From NCBI GenBank assembly GCA_013423325.1, contig BLJB01000227.1, positions 66,917 through 130,916 of the forward strand: DNA of 64,000 bases. Reading direction: 5' to 3'. The DNA is from Usnea hakonensis. Taxonomy: Eukaryota > Ascomycota > Lecanoromycetes > Lecanorales > Parmeliaceae. Made by a program: the position numbers and the translations under genes. Position 1 is the first letter of the stretch, and each line of letters opens with the position of its first letter. Shown in pieces: positions 10,091 to 22,198 of this stretch. Under the pieces are notes generated by a model. That model ran no database searches. It was not told the origin of the DNA and saw nothing but the letters and a program-made list of their open reading frames with translations.

Positions 10091-13000
10091 TTTGCACATA
10101 TTATTTATTTGATATTTAAATAGCTTCTATATATACTAATACTCGTATAAGTCTATAGATAGATTAATTACCTTCTAAATATCTTTATATAGCTATAGAA
10201 TTAATAAGAGTAGAAGCTAGACCTAAATAGGGCTAGCTTTAGCGCGTAAAAATTTTTCTTTATATAAAGTTTCTACTTTCTTTCTTTTCTTCTTTCTTAC
10301 TAATACTACTATTATTACTATTATATACGTATCTTCTTCTCTCTACTATAGATACTATACTATAGTTATAGTAGTAGTACTTATTAGAGTACCTTACTAA
10401 TCTAGACTTCGTACGATAGTATTACTACTATAACTATTATAACTACTACTACTACTAAGTAAGTAGCTTCCTCCCTCTACTATAGATACTATACTATAGC
10501 TATAGTAGTAGTACTTATTAGAGTACCTTACTAATCTAGATTTTATACGATAGTACTACTACTACCTTTACTAATCTATTAAGCCCCCCCTACTATTATT
10601 AATATATATACGAAGCTATTACCTTATTTTACTATCTTTACTATTTCTCTTACTACTTAAGTTAGCTAACTTCGTATAATAGGGCTCTCGTTATTTATAA
10701 TATAGCTCTAATAGCCCTAGCTAGTACCCTTACTAATTAGAACCCTATCTTTATTATAGGATAGTAGTAGATATAGGGGTAGATATATACGTTTAAATAG
10801 TATATAGTCCTAGCCCTCCTAGGCGTAAATATAGTATTCGTACGAGATACGATCTTATTATATTAAATAGAATTATACCGTTTAAGCTATATTAACGTAA
10901 TCTTAATCTAGAGTTAGGGGTAGATACTATCGTATATTTATCTTTAATACTATAGCGGCCTAGGTTTTCGCCTCTTCCCCTAGTGCCGCCGTATTCTAAG
11001 ATACTAGGATAGGGCGTATACTAATTATAAATAATAGGATTATAGCGCCCGGTACTCTTTCGTATAAGGGGATAATAATAGAGATGATAGATTAAATAAT
11101 TAGCGCCTACTACCTTATAGTGGCTCGAGATCTTAATCTCTAGGGGGCGATCGCGGGCTAATTCGATAACAGCTACTAGGGCTAAAGTAGGGGGAGAGGA
11201 AGTTACTAGATCTTTCGGGGTTATAGGGGAACCCTATAATTCTCTAAGATACGTATAAAGAGTTTTATCTATCTATTTATCTATTTATTTATTTATTTAT
11301 TTATTTATTTATTAGTATATATCTAATATATCGTCTTATACTTAAATAACGAGCCTATACCTCTATATAGTATTTAAGACTAGTAGCCTTTATCTTCGTA
11401 TAAGGTAAAGCTAAGTTAGGCTCTTTATACGAAGTAGTTAATATTAGATAGAGTAGAAAGTAATAGATTAGAAGTTTAAATTAATATATTATATTTATAT
11501 AAGATATCTTTATTAAAAATAATCTAAATATAATTCTAAAAGTAGAGATATATTTCGAGTCTTATTAAAAGATACTATACTCTAAAACGCCTTTATATAA
11601 ATACCCCTAGTAGTATTAGTATATATCTTCTTTAGAAGGTAATAAACTTACTAAGCCTTCTTTTTTCTACTCTTTCTTTAATCTCCTTTCTTACTTTAAC
11701 TACTTTTAGCCTAATTAGAAGGCCCTTATTCTAATCTCGTATAACTCTATTTATTCCCTAGAGGAGGGAAAGGAGATCTTAAGGGAGAGAGTTATATAAA
11801 TACTATATTACTTAATAGTACTCTTAATAATACTAGCTTATTATTTATTAATACTTCTAATAGTACTTATAGATTAATTAATCCCCTAAAGAAAGAGGGG
11901 GTAGAAGATAGAAGATTAGAAAGATTAAAATATAATAGGGGTAATTAAGTAGTTAGTAGTATTATATAGTTTTATAATTATACGGGTATAAAAGGTTTAG
12001 TAAGGATCTCGTTATCTAGTAATGAGGAGATATTAGCTCGAGATCTCTTTTTAATAAGAGATCTTTATATAGGGGAAAAAGGATCTTAGGGAAGTTAGTA
12101 GATATTATACTAATATCGTATAGATTACGGTTTCTATTTAATCTCTTACTTAATCTTCTTCTTAATTTTGGCTTACTTTTCCGACTTAACCTTAATTTAA
12201 AGAGAAGGGGTATCGTCTACCTCGTTATATCTTGTATAAGGTATAAGTTTCTAGGTAACTAGAATTATAAGATACTTCTTTTCCTTTTCTATTTTATCTT
12301 ACGAGTTAAAGAATTCTTCTTTAAAAAGCTCTTTAGTATTTTATATAAAGGATATACTAGTAGGTAGCTTTATTAACTCCTATATCTTTAACTATAATTA
12401 TATAAGAGACTACTTAATATCTAAGTTTCTATTAAAGAATTTATCTAGTAGAGGGCGTTTATAGAGGATATTTTCGAAAATAAAGTTCTAATAATCTATA
12501 ATTATACGATAGGAAATTATAATGATAGTCGAGTCTAAATAAAAGTTAATTAATTATATAATAGAAGAATAGAATACTTATTTATCTTCTTAATCTAAAT
12601 AACTTTAGTAAGACTAGGGATCTCTTTATTATTAATAAGAGTAATCTATACTAACTATAGAATAGTAGTAATATTTATATAGGTACGATTAGATATTAAA
12701 GGGACTAATTTCTTTCTAGATATAGAGTATCTAACTAGACTATTTTAATATATATCTTTAACTATTACCCCCTAAATATAGGATATAAATCGAGGCTCTA
12801 ATAGAGAAGATCTATAATTATTATATAAAGGCTATTTTAATTAAGAGTATATACTTCGTTATTAAGTATACTAGTATTATAATATAGTATCTTCTAGTAC
12901 CTTCGTACGAGAAGGCCTTAGGGAATTATTAGGAATATTAATAATTTAATAGATATTAGTATTAAATAAGAAAGAGGGAGCTAGATTATATAAAGCGAGA

Positions 13001-15094
13001 ATTTATAGACTTATAATTATTATATTATTATATTAATTATATATATATAATACTAGTTAGACTATATCTTAGTATCTAGAAGTAAATAATATCTCTTAAA
13101 TTAGAGATAGTTATAATTTCTAGTATTCTAAAAGAAGGGGGGAGAAAGGTAGAGCCGTATAAGAAAAGGATAAAGAAAGATAGAGTTATATAAAGAGATA
13201 TTTATACTAACTTTATAAAATTCTTTTAGATTTCTAAATCTACTTTATAAACCCTTTATTAGGACCCTCCTCTTAAAGCTCTATTTATTATATATCCTCG
13301 ACTAATTATAGATCTAGATCTTTCTAGGCTACTATATTATCTAGGGTTTTATAAAGTCTAAGTTAAAGCTCGAGACTTTAGATTATTTAATAACTAATCT
13401 CTATACGAAGCGTATAATAATAAGTTAGCTATAATAACTACTATTTATTTTTAGGGATTAGAGGTAGTATATATAGATTAAAGTTTTATTAATATAAAAA
13501 GATATTATACTATTTTAGTATAAAGAGTAGAAGATACTTATTAGAATCTATAACTTTATTAGTAATTATTTCTTTATAGAAAGATATATAAAGAAAAAAA
13601 GTATAACTAGTAGTATATATTTAATTCCTATATAAGATAGAGATTCTCGGATATATACTTTATATAAGGGTAAAGGTATTTAAAATATTAGAAAGAAATA
13701 ATATTTTATATAAAGAAAAATTTATTATAATCTTCTATATTCTTATATAGACGAGTAAGAGTTAATTAATATAATTTAAATCTATAGTTCTTAATCCCTT
13801 TTTTAGGATAATAGAATAGAGCTAATAGTTTCCTTTATATTAACTTCGAATAATATAGCTATTAACGTATATTATATATATTCTACTTATTAATAAACTA
13901 TATAACCTCTATATAAATTATAGGTAGATAGATAGTAAGGATTATAATTTAATCTAGAAGTAAATCTTTAGAAAAGAGGTTAAAATCTTTAAGCGTATAA
14001 AAGAAGTCGATCTATTTCCTAAAAAAAGACTTAGTTAATTAGGCCTACTATAACTTAATTCGTTAATTAGCGGTATTTATACTATATATATAATAGTTCC
14101 TAAATATTATTTCTAGATTATATACTTATTAAAGAGTAAGATATATATAAGCTATTAGAATAATCTTAATATTATAATTAGATTATATAAATTACGGTTA
14201 TTAATTAAGAGTAGGAGAGGAGATTATATTAAGATAGCTATATAAATAACTAATAGCTATACGATTTAAAATCTCTATTATATATTAGAGTATATATCGA
14301 GTATAGGTATTAATTCTAGTATAGATTTTAATACTAAAATTCTATAACTTATTATAACTATTAATAGATTATATAAGATTAGGACTAGAGATAATATATT
14401 TATCTTATACGCGTTAGAGATCTTAAAGTTATTAATTAATAATATTAGAAAAGAGCGTATAGTATATAGTAAAGAAATAATCTCTAAAATAAGTTAGTAA
14501 ATCTAAATAAAAGAGTCTTATATAAAGAGTATCTAATTACTAGATATCTAAATTTTCTAAAATACTTTATTAATATTTCTTTTTTAAGGCTCTATATTAC
14601 GCCCTTTCTAGCCTCTTCTTTAATAAGTTCTTATATAACTTTATCTATATAATCTCTAGCTTTCTAACTTATCTTTAATTATTTCTATCTAAGCTCTTTT
14701 CTAATTTATACGAGACTAGTAATAGTAATAGTAAAGCTATTAATCTAAAGCTATTATAATATCTTTTTATTTAAAGCCCTAGCTCGATAGAATAGGATAT
14801 AGATATATTATTATAGTTCTTCTATATTCTTTATAAAGTTTCTATAAGATATATCCTACTTTCTAAGGTAATATTATAGCGTACGAGAGTAAATAACTAG
14901 GTCTTTATTATTAGTAAGCTAAGTAATAATCTTATAGTACTTCTATTAGTTAGAGACTTAATAAAGAATATTATCTTTATAGTCTTCTAGCCCTTTAGAG
15001 TAATAACTACCTTTATAACTACCTCTACTAGGTATTATAATTCGTACGAAGAAGATAGATAGCTTATAGTAGTAGTGGGGTAAATGCGAAAAAA

Positions 15095-15150
15095 GAAGAA
15101 AAAAAAAATTAGGTTTGATTTTGTCATATACCTAGCCGTCGTCCACCCTA
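15095..15150 (-). repeat. Right terminal inverted repeat
   Basis: Inverted copy of 10035-10090, ending ..GTCGTCCACCCTA and followed directly by CTAGG. Confidence 0.85.
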
Positions 15151-15295
15151 CTAGGCCAGTATCCGGAAAGTCTTGCCTTGGCAGTGGTCAGGGGTTCTAC
15201 CCGAAATGCATGTTAAATAGGACAGGATCCAGGGGAGTTTCTGGAAATCAATCAATCCTTCTTGAACATCCATATACCTAGATTTCAACACTTTC
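15151..15295 (-). repeat. Dispersed repeat R1, copy 2 (interrupted by the TIR element)
   Basis: The reverse complement of this stretch matches 6809-6950, including GAACCCCTGACCACT and GATTGATTTCCAGAAA. The right TIR of the 5.1-kb element abuts the end of the match. Confidence 0.75.
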
Positions 15296-15791
15296 ATCCG
15301 CGTTGGGAGCGGAAACGCGAGACAAATCAATGGACCCCTATTTTCACAGGTCCTGTCAACAAGGTAGAAGCTCATTTCGCAGAAGTTCCGCAGACCAGTC
15401 TTGAACGCCAACTATTGAAATAGTTGAGACCACCGACTCAGTCTAAGCATCACAAGGTTTTTACAAGAGCCATGCAGTTGGTACTAGAAGCTGATTCGCA
15501 GATGGCGAAGACTTCAAAAGCTGGCTGGATGAGTCAACTTCTCCGCTGTAGGTTATTGAAGTCGGTAGATATCGTTCAAACACCTTTTTCAATAGTCGCC
15601 TCACCAAATAAGATATATAGTAGGCACAGGGAAGATACGTGGGAGATAAAGAAAACGCTATACTACGTTCGGCTAGCTCGAGATTGCTGGATGGAGGTCA
15701 GCACCTTAATTATGGAGGGAAAGGTGGGGTAACAGTTCTCAACTCACCTTACAACATACTTGTCTCCCCTTCACTTCGGGGATCAATAAGA

Positions 15792-18700
15792 ATGGCTCGT
15801 CCTCAAGATATAATCGTACCTAAAATTGGACTTACTGTGCTAAATCCCGAGCTACCACCAGACCAGGCTCTAGTCGAGTACGTTTCTCAGCCTCATGCTA
15901 CCACAATGCTAAATTTAGCAGCATTGTCCTCGTCCACGGTCTGGGTGGACACCCGCAAGGTACATGGACATATTATGGCCCAAAACGAGATCCAGCCCCA
16001 CAAAAGCCACAAGAGGAATCAATTGATCGCTTAATTATAAGTGAGAGACAAGGCGAGGATGTGACTCATGAAGCACAAGTAGACCCGGAAGAATCTACAA
16101 AGAAGTCTTTCTTGAGTCACCCAAAGATCACTATTCCCCGTCTATCCTCGAGAAGTAAGGGCAAGCTCAAAGAACAGACTCAGCCGCAAAGGGTGGACGA
16201 AAAGCGCGACGCTGCCACCAAAGAAAGTTTTTCTCACCAACATAGCGCTCAAAAGATCCCAGTGAAGAACAACACCTTCTTCTGGCCGCAGAACCTACCC
16301 GAGGAATGCGCGCGTGCCCGTGTAATGACCTTTGGATATGACTCGGACGTTACCAAATTCTTTGGTGGAGCCGCCAACCAAAACACCTTTTACGATCACG
16401 CTGGAGATTTACTTGGGGCATTGGTCAGAAAAAGAACGGATACAGTATGTACTACGATATCAAATTACAGTTCAATCCATTCACTGGTCGAAACAGCAAG
16501 ATAGGCCTATAGTCTTTGTGTCTCATTCCCTTGGAGGTACGTCCTTCAACTTGAAAAGTCTGTCAACTTACTTTAGAGTGTCTGCAGCTAATCTTAAGTC
16601 ATTTGTTTTAAAGGACTTGTCGTTAAGCAAGTAAGAACCACTCTGTTCGTACAGAATAACTGACTGAGTATGCGAGATGCTGTTCGATGCCGATCGATCT
16701 GAGGCGCTTCCTCAAAGACGCAAAGTATTCTCGTCTACCAGGGCTTTGTTCTTCCTTGGTACGCCTCACAGAGGTAGTGACTGGACCGGATGGGGTGAGA
16801 TTGCGAGAAAACTTGCTGGCGTACTATTTTCCACCAATCCGTCGTTAATTAAACACCTTAAAGTCAATGGTGAGCATTTGATGCAGCTCGAGAAAAACTT
16901 TGGATCTTTGGTCTATCGTCGGACATTCTGGGTATACACGTTCATCGAGGCGAAGGGCTTCAAGCCTGTTCCCCTTTTAGATACAAAGGTGAGTCAATTC
17001 TAAGCAAAGTCTGATCCTGAAGGGTAGCTAAAGCTTTGGCAGATAGTTAGTACAAACTACGCCACCATCGGTGATCAAGGTCGAGAACAAATATTTAGTA
17101 TCAACGCCAATCATACAGCCATGTGCCGTTTTTGGGGCAAAACGGATCCTGGGTTCGAGACAGTGGCTGGTGAGCTCGGGATTTTCGTGCTTCAAAACAT
17201 CTTGCAGGCAGAGGGTAACTAGATTCTTCCTGTCCCGGCATCTTACATATGCTTCTTGAGCTGATGGGTATTCAATCAGATCTAAGCGAGAGTAAGTATT
17301 CGGCTGCTGTGGCGCTTCCCAATTTTGACTGAAATCGAGACAGGTGAAGTCAACTTGAGGAAAAAAGGTTAGTCTGACGAAATCGATTGAGTTGTTAATC
17401 TGTGTGCTGCGTCCCTGACTCTGCCATGTATAGCACTTTTGGAAAGCCTACACTACGAAGGACGTCTCACACGGGAAGACCAACTCTGGGCAAAGCGAGC
17501 AGTTTCACAAACAGTGGAATGGATATGGGACTCCCCGTTTGGTAAATGGGCTTCAGAAGCTGGCGGTATGTTTTGGATTTGTGGGAAACCTGCGAGCGGA
17601 AAATCGACAATCATGGAATATCTTGCCAGAGATGAGAAGTTGCAAGCTCATCTCAGACGAGGGATTAGCGACAAATGGACCATTGTCCATCATTTTTTCT
17701 TCAATTTTGATGTCAGCAAAGACATGCGTAACAACTTCGAGGGTTTCATTCGATCGTTGCTCTACCAGCTAACCAAGGAACTCAAGGCGGCAGATTTGCG
17801 AGGAGTTGAGCAGGAAAATGGATGGTCCTTGCGAACACTTGAACAAAGACTGACCACCATAATAAAGCAGCATTCCAATCCAATTTGCATCTTGCTGGAT
17901 GGCCTTGACGAATACCAGGGCGACAAGTGGAGTTTGGCAAGTTTTTTGCGAGAGACGGCAAGCTCCAGAGTCAAGCTTTGCGTCGCAAGTCGTCCTCATC
18001 AGGTTTTCAACAGTACCTTTGAACAAATCCCAACTATCAAAATGCAAGAGTTGAACAGTCCTGCAATCGATAAGATGGTGACTCTAAGGATTCAGCGGGA
18101 TATGGAAACCCCGGATTTTTACAATCACAAAGAAATTGTCGAACTGGCGAGGGGGATTTCAAAAAAGGCGCAAGGAGTCATCCTTTGGGCACGCTTTGCG
18201 ATAGAGGAGCTACGAGACGGTTGGAGTGAAGGACTCGACCTGGAAGAGCTTCAGAAGAGACTGGAGAATGTTCCTGAGGAACTTGAGGGTATCTACGCTC
18301 GCATTTTCAGAAATCTTAGGCCTGAGCAGAGGCAGCAAGCAGCCCATATGCTTCAACTCGTGTGTTATGCCCAAAGAACTTTGACCTTACGTGAGCTCTA
18401 CGTCGCAACAGCGCATACTGCTGGTGGGAAATCACCTCTCGACAGTCAAATAAGTGCACGCGATATCCAAGATTTCGAGAAACGGATCTTAGCAGTAACT
18501 GGAGGTGTACTGGAGGTGTTTCTAGCTCACGAGCTGGACGAGAGAATAGACTTTAATTATTTTGGAATGCGTAAGGGTAAGACGTTTGTCAACGTGATCC
18601 ACGGGACAGTTCGCACCTACTTAGAGAATGAGAACTCTAAAGAATCTAGTGGATGGTTCCAGATTCTGGGTACGGCACACGAAGGCAGTCTCCATGCTCA

Positions 18701-19964
18701 GGTGCTGTGGCTACGTGTCTGTGCTGCGATCTTTCCGCCATCTTTCAAAGAGCTCCCACATGTCCATTCGCTATCTCTTACGACACTTTCAGAAAAGGAC
18801 ATAAGCTCAGACACAACTAAGGGGTTTTCGCCGCTCCTGGAGTACGCTGCCTTGTTCATGCTGCATCATGCCGGAGATGTAGAACAGGGTCTGGGTCTAT
18901 CTTCATATACAACTTTGCAGCCAGGCATATCCAACAGCTTCTTGCACTTCCATCATTTTTACTGGACTCAAAGTGATAGAAGATGTAAGTGTTTCCTAGA
19001 ATGTCTAGAGCCTTCACATCCTATTCATCTGGCAATTGCACATGGGCTAGAGGTCTATGTCAAACAATATCTGTTGGTGCTATATAAGAATAATGGGCCA
19101 GGTAGCCGCGAATGGGACGATATCTATAATGTTAAGACAGATGGCGATGGTCGCTATGGGACCCGGAGATCTCCAGACTTCCACCGGACGAGCCTCCTAG
19201 AGTTTGCTGTCCATGCCAGTAAAAGACGTGACAACTCTGTCTCGCAGACGCGGATAGTTGCTCTATTGCTAGAGCAGTATTCGCACGCTCATGATGCTGA
19301 AATGAGCGTTGCGCTACAGTTTTCTTCCGCTGAAGTCGTGAAACTATTGTTACGGGACTGGCCGGATGGGAAGATGACACTCAAGTCAAGCCCATGGATC
19401 TCTGATCGTCTAGAAGAATATCCCTTTGTCATCGACGGGGGTCTTGAGTTCTGTCGGGATGTTTCCGGCTTTGGTCCGATGTGTTATATAGCGAGAAGAT
19501 ATAGAACTAGATTTCCCGACGACGATGCAGAGCTGATTGATCTCTTTTTGCGGCGCGGAGAGGATATTAACGCTCAATTCAGCCCACTCGGTACTGCTTT
19601 ATTTTGTTGTTTTCTCTACTCAAATTGGACTTCTGATCTGGCGAAGCTCCTTGTTGCAAAGGGAGCAAATGTCAACGTGGGCGGGCCGCTTGGAACCCCT
19701 CTGGAGCTTCACTGGCGATTGGCTAACACGGTGCAAATCAGGAAGCTCAGAAGGTTGCAACCCTATGTAGCTAAGATCCGCTGGCTTATTGAAAATGGGG
19801 CTGTGAACAACAGATGTGATCCAAATGGATCGATTCCCAGTAAGGAGCGAATGCTATCCTTTAAAGCTCATAGCTATGAAGAAGTTTTAAAGAGTCAAGC
19901 ATTATACAGAGGCGATCCCATCGAAGATGAGGCTGGCACTGAAAGCAAAACTGCAAATGTTTGA
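15792..19964 (+). CDS. NLR protein: alpha/beta-hydrolase - NACHT - degenerate ankyrin repeats
   Basis: Fungal NLRs of this layout are non-self/incompatibility-type signal ATPases. Nine exons join in one frame to 1239 residues: 15792-15877, 15919-16444, 16497-16536, 16614-16630, 16677-16988, 17043-17214, 17280-17291, 17344-17367, 17434-19964; every intron is GT..AG of 41-77 bp. Residues 30-355 are a PGAP1/SERAC1-like hydrolase: HGLGGHP at 35-41, VFVSHSLGG with nucleophile Ser215, GTPHRGSDW, and ANHTAMCRF with a probable catalytic His351. The NACHT part has Walker A GKPASGKST (from 447), Walker B LLDGLDE (550-556) and VASRP (580s). The C-terminal third has weak ankyrin-like units (SLLEFAVHASK, VALLLEQY, VVKLLLRDW, LLVAKGANVN). 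Unlike most neighbours it has no stops. The exon model is manual; microexons of 17, 12 and 24 nt need transcript support. Start chosen as the ATG giving the GLTVLN lead-in usual before the hydrolase. Confidence 0.85.
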
Positions 19965-20329
19965 AATTTAATCGATAGAGTACTCATAGCGGCAGGACGG
20001 GCAGTGACGGTCCATCGTGTATGAACATCCTAAATAATGACAGATCTACACGGATGATTGATAATTGATAAACAAATGGCATATCCTTCAATGAAACCCG
20101 ATCAAACCGCACAATTTTCCCTCCATGTTCATTCGAAACCACAGCAAATGATCGAACTATCAGCCCTAGAGATCTTTTCCCCATCAAGCGCTAAGAGTTA
20201 GATCTCAAGCGCGCCCTATCTCACACCTGGATAGTTTTCGATTGGATGAGCAGCAATTGGATAATGACCTGCCACCTGCCTAGCGAAAGTCCAATCGGAG
20301 CAAATACCAACCTTCCACTTGCTATCTTA
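19965..20329. other. Intergenic region 3' of the NLR gene
   Basis: No gene recognised. A 67-residue minus-strand frame (20187-19984) has no known features. Confidence 0.5.
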
Positions 20330-20890
20330 ATCCTACTTTCCATAAACGATATAAAACAAGTAGTAATTATCCCCTACTCGCCCAAGTACTATCGTAAGCT
20401 CTTTACGTATAGTATCTCGAAGTTATCCCACTGTGTCTTCGCGCAGGAGTCGAAATTGTCTGTCCAGGAGTCCGGCAAGACCTGGCAGGTGATGATGTGT
20501 TGAATCGAGTAATGGGAGGTATTCTTGTCGTGAAGAAACGATCTCTTGCGCTGTGGGGAGGATCCGGACGTCGATGACACTCGCATGGTCGTTATCGTGT
20601 CGAGCACCGTTATTTGAGAGGTTTTCGGGCAAGTCTTAACTCAATTCGAAGGCTGCAGATAGGGTATTTTGTGGAGTCGATTGGATTAATGCCAGAGGCA
20701 ATGAAGAGCCGATATTGAGATGATGTCTGATTCGAGTGAGGTTTTGTTGTGCGTTCGGTACTATGAAAGTCTCTGGAATACAGGCAGACATTGTCTCTAC
20801 AATGGTAGTAAAGTCTTGAATGACTTGGGCACTCTGGTTGATCTCGATCAGCCGGGATAGAAATACGTGACTTCCTCATCTCTTGAACAA
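20330..20890 (-). pseudogene. Relic of an NFX1-type zinc finger/ZNFX1-like helicase
   Basis: One minus-strand frame reads from about 20850 to about 20380 with family-like sequence: SAQVIQDFTTIVETMSAC, ENLSNNGARHDNDHA, VRILPTAQEIVSSRQEYLP and LLDRQFRLLREDTVG, followed by LRDTIRKEL. This resembles the region ahead of the helicase core in ZNFX1-like proteins, which are linked to small-RNA silencing in other eukaryotes. The frame is interrupted by TAA at 20638-20636 and 20425-20423, both expected from CAA (Gln). No helicase motifs or zinc fingers are found nearby, so it is a fragment of a gene normally well over 1000 codons. Identification is from motif memory only. Confidence 0.7.
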
Positions 20891-22198
20891 TGTCCCAGAA
20901 TCATTATACTTAGAGTAATTGCTGTAAAGCGGAACACGCTAAGGCTACGCCGACCACTAGGACCGAAGAGAAAGGTGTAGTTAGTGCTTCGTTCGCCACA
21001 TCCGAACCATACGAATTACATACGAATAATAGGAGGTAGCTATAACAGTGGTTGGCCTGTCTCATTACCACGGCTAAGTCGAACAGTGACCCCTGAAAAT
21101 ATATTAAGGCCTTGCCACAGCACCAAGAAGACTCCCATATCTATTCGATATAGACCTGGAGTTGATATATATATATATACAGGCAGGGGTAGGTGGGCGA
21201 AAAAAGACTACAATATAATAAAGGAGACTCTGAAAGAGATATATCGACTAAAGAGCCATTGCCAATGTAAATCACCCTATTCATACACTCCTGAAAGGAT
21301 AGTCTCCTGATTCTCATACCCTAGCCATGGCCATGGCCACCGAATCCATGCACCGAAATAACACTGGAACGAGTTATACGATATGCGATATCCGAAATCA
21401 CTAACCCCTAGTCCTACTGTGGCGATACCTCAAAGTCTCATCGTAATCAATATTTCTAGGAGTCTTTACGACTTGCGTAGGGACACCGTGGACTTTAGAT
21501 CTATCTACAAGAAGAGCTTTTGCAGATCTTCGCCTTGAAGTAAAGTATATAATATAGTCTTCGGAGCTTAAAAGACTATACTAAGCTCTATATTCTTCAT
21601 ATCTGCGAAAATGATGACGTCTAGAGGAGCCACGTTAGTAGAACAACTACCTAGCGTCATTCTCGGTAGAGAGAAGCATTTCCGAAGTGTCAAGAGAGGG
21701 AGATCTCTTGGGGATATAATGGTAGTGATAATAGATCGAGTCGATTTAGGATGAAGGGAAAGATTTAATTCTAAGAATAAAGTACTTAACGAGGGAAGCT
21801 TAGAACGTAGATTCCTAAGTAGGTCTCCTTGTACTAAATCTGATTAAACGATATACGCATCATATTGTTCCTCTAGACCCTCAAATCGATTCGTACGTCA
21901 TGGTTTCTGCTTCACAAAAGAGTAAATAAACAAACTGATCTTAATCGGTAAATGTATTATATTTCTATACTTGAACATCAGCCAGGCCTTGGTTTCTCAA
22001 TTGTATGTCACACCCATCGTGTTGTCAGCTTATGAGGAACAGCTTCGTCCTAGGCAAATCGAGTCTGTATTCTATACGGAGTAGTCTACAAGGCGTTAAC
22101 TTTGGCCCCGAGCGAAAAGTGCCCTTCCTCGTCCCTCGAGTCCAGCGCATGTTACCTCGAATGAAGACGTCGGACCCTTATTTGTAAAGCATCACATA
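20891..22198. other. Intergenic region with repeat R2 copy 2
   Basis: Moderately AT-rich; short frames without recognisable features. An (AT)n tract lies near 21167-21178. The R2 repeat lies at 21375-21426. Confidence 0.5.
21375..21426 (-). repeat. Dispersed repeat R2, copy 2
   Basis: Reverse complement matches 2745-2805 (see that entry), with a few transitions. Confidence 0.7.

Larger units (their letters stand above)
10035..15150. mobile_element. 5.1-kb AT-rich element with long terminal inverted repeats (RIP-decayed DNA transposon)
   Basis: The left end (10035 onward, TAGGGTGGACGACGGCTAGG..) and the reverse complement of the right end (to 15150) match over about 55 bp with two differences before diverging in a poly-T tract. 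The sequence CTAGG directly flanks both ends (10030-10034 and 15151-15155), a likely 5-bp target duplication; a TA duplication inside it is the alternative. The interior is extremely AT-rich and TpA-dominated with stops in all frames, typical of heavy RIP, and no transposase could be read. It includes a (TATT)n tract at 11261-11313. The superfamily is unassigned. Confidence 0.75.

Noticed and set aside
10200..15000. Possible CRISPR-like or satellite structure in the AT-rich block
   Set aside because: Repetition is from TpA-rich RIP composition; no regular repeat-spacer pattern is seen and the organism is eukaryotic.
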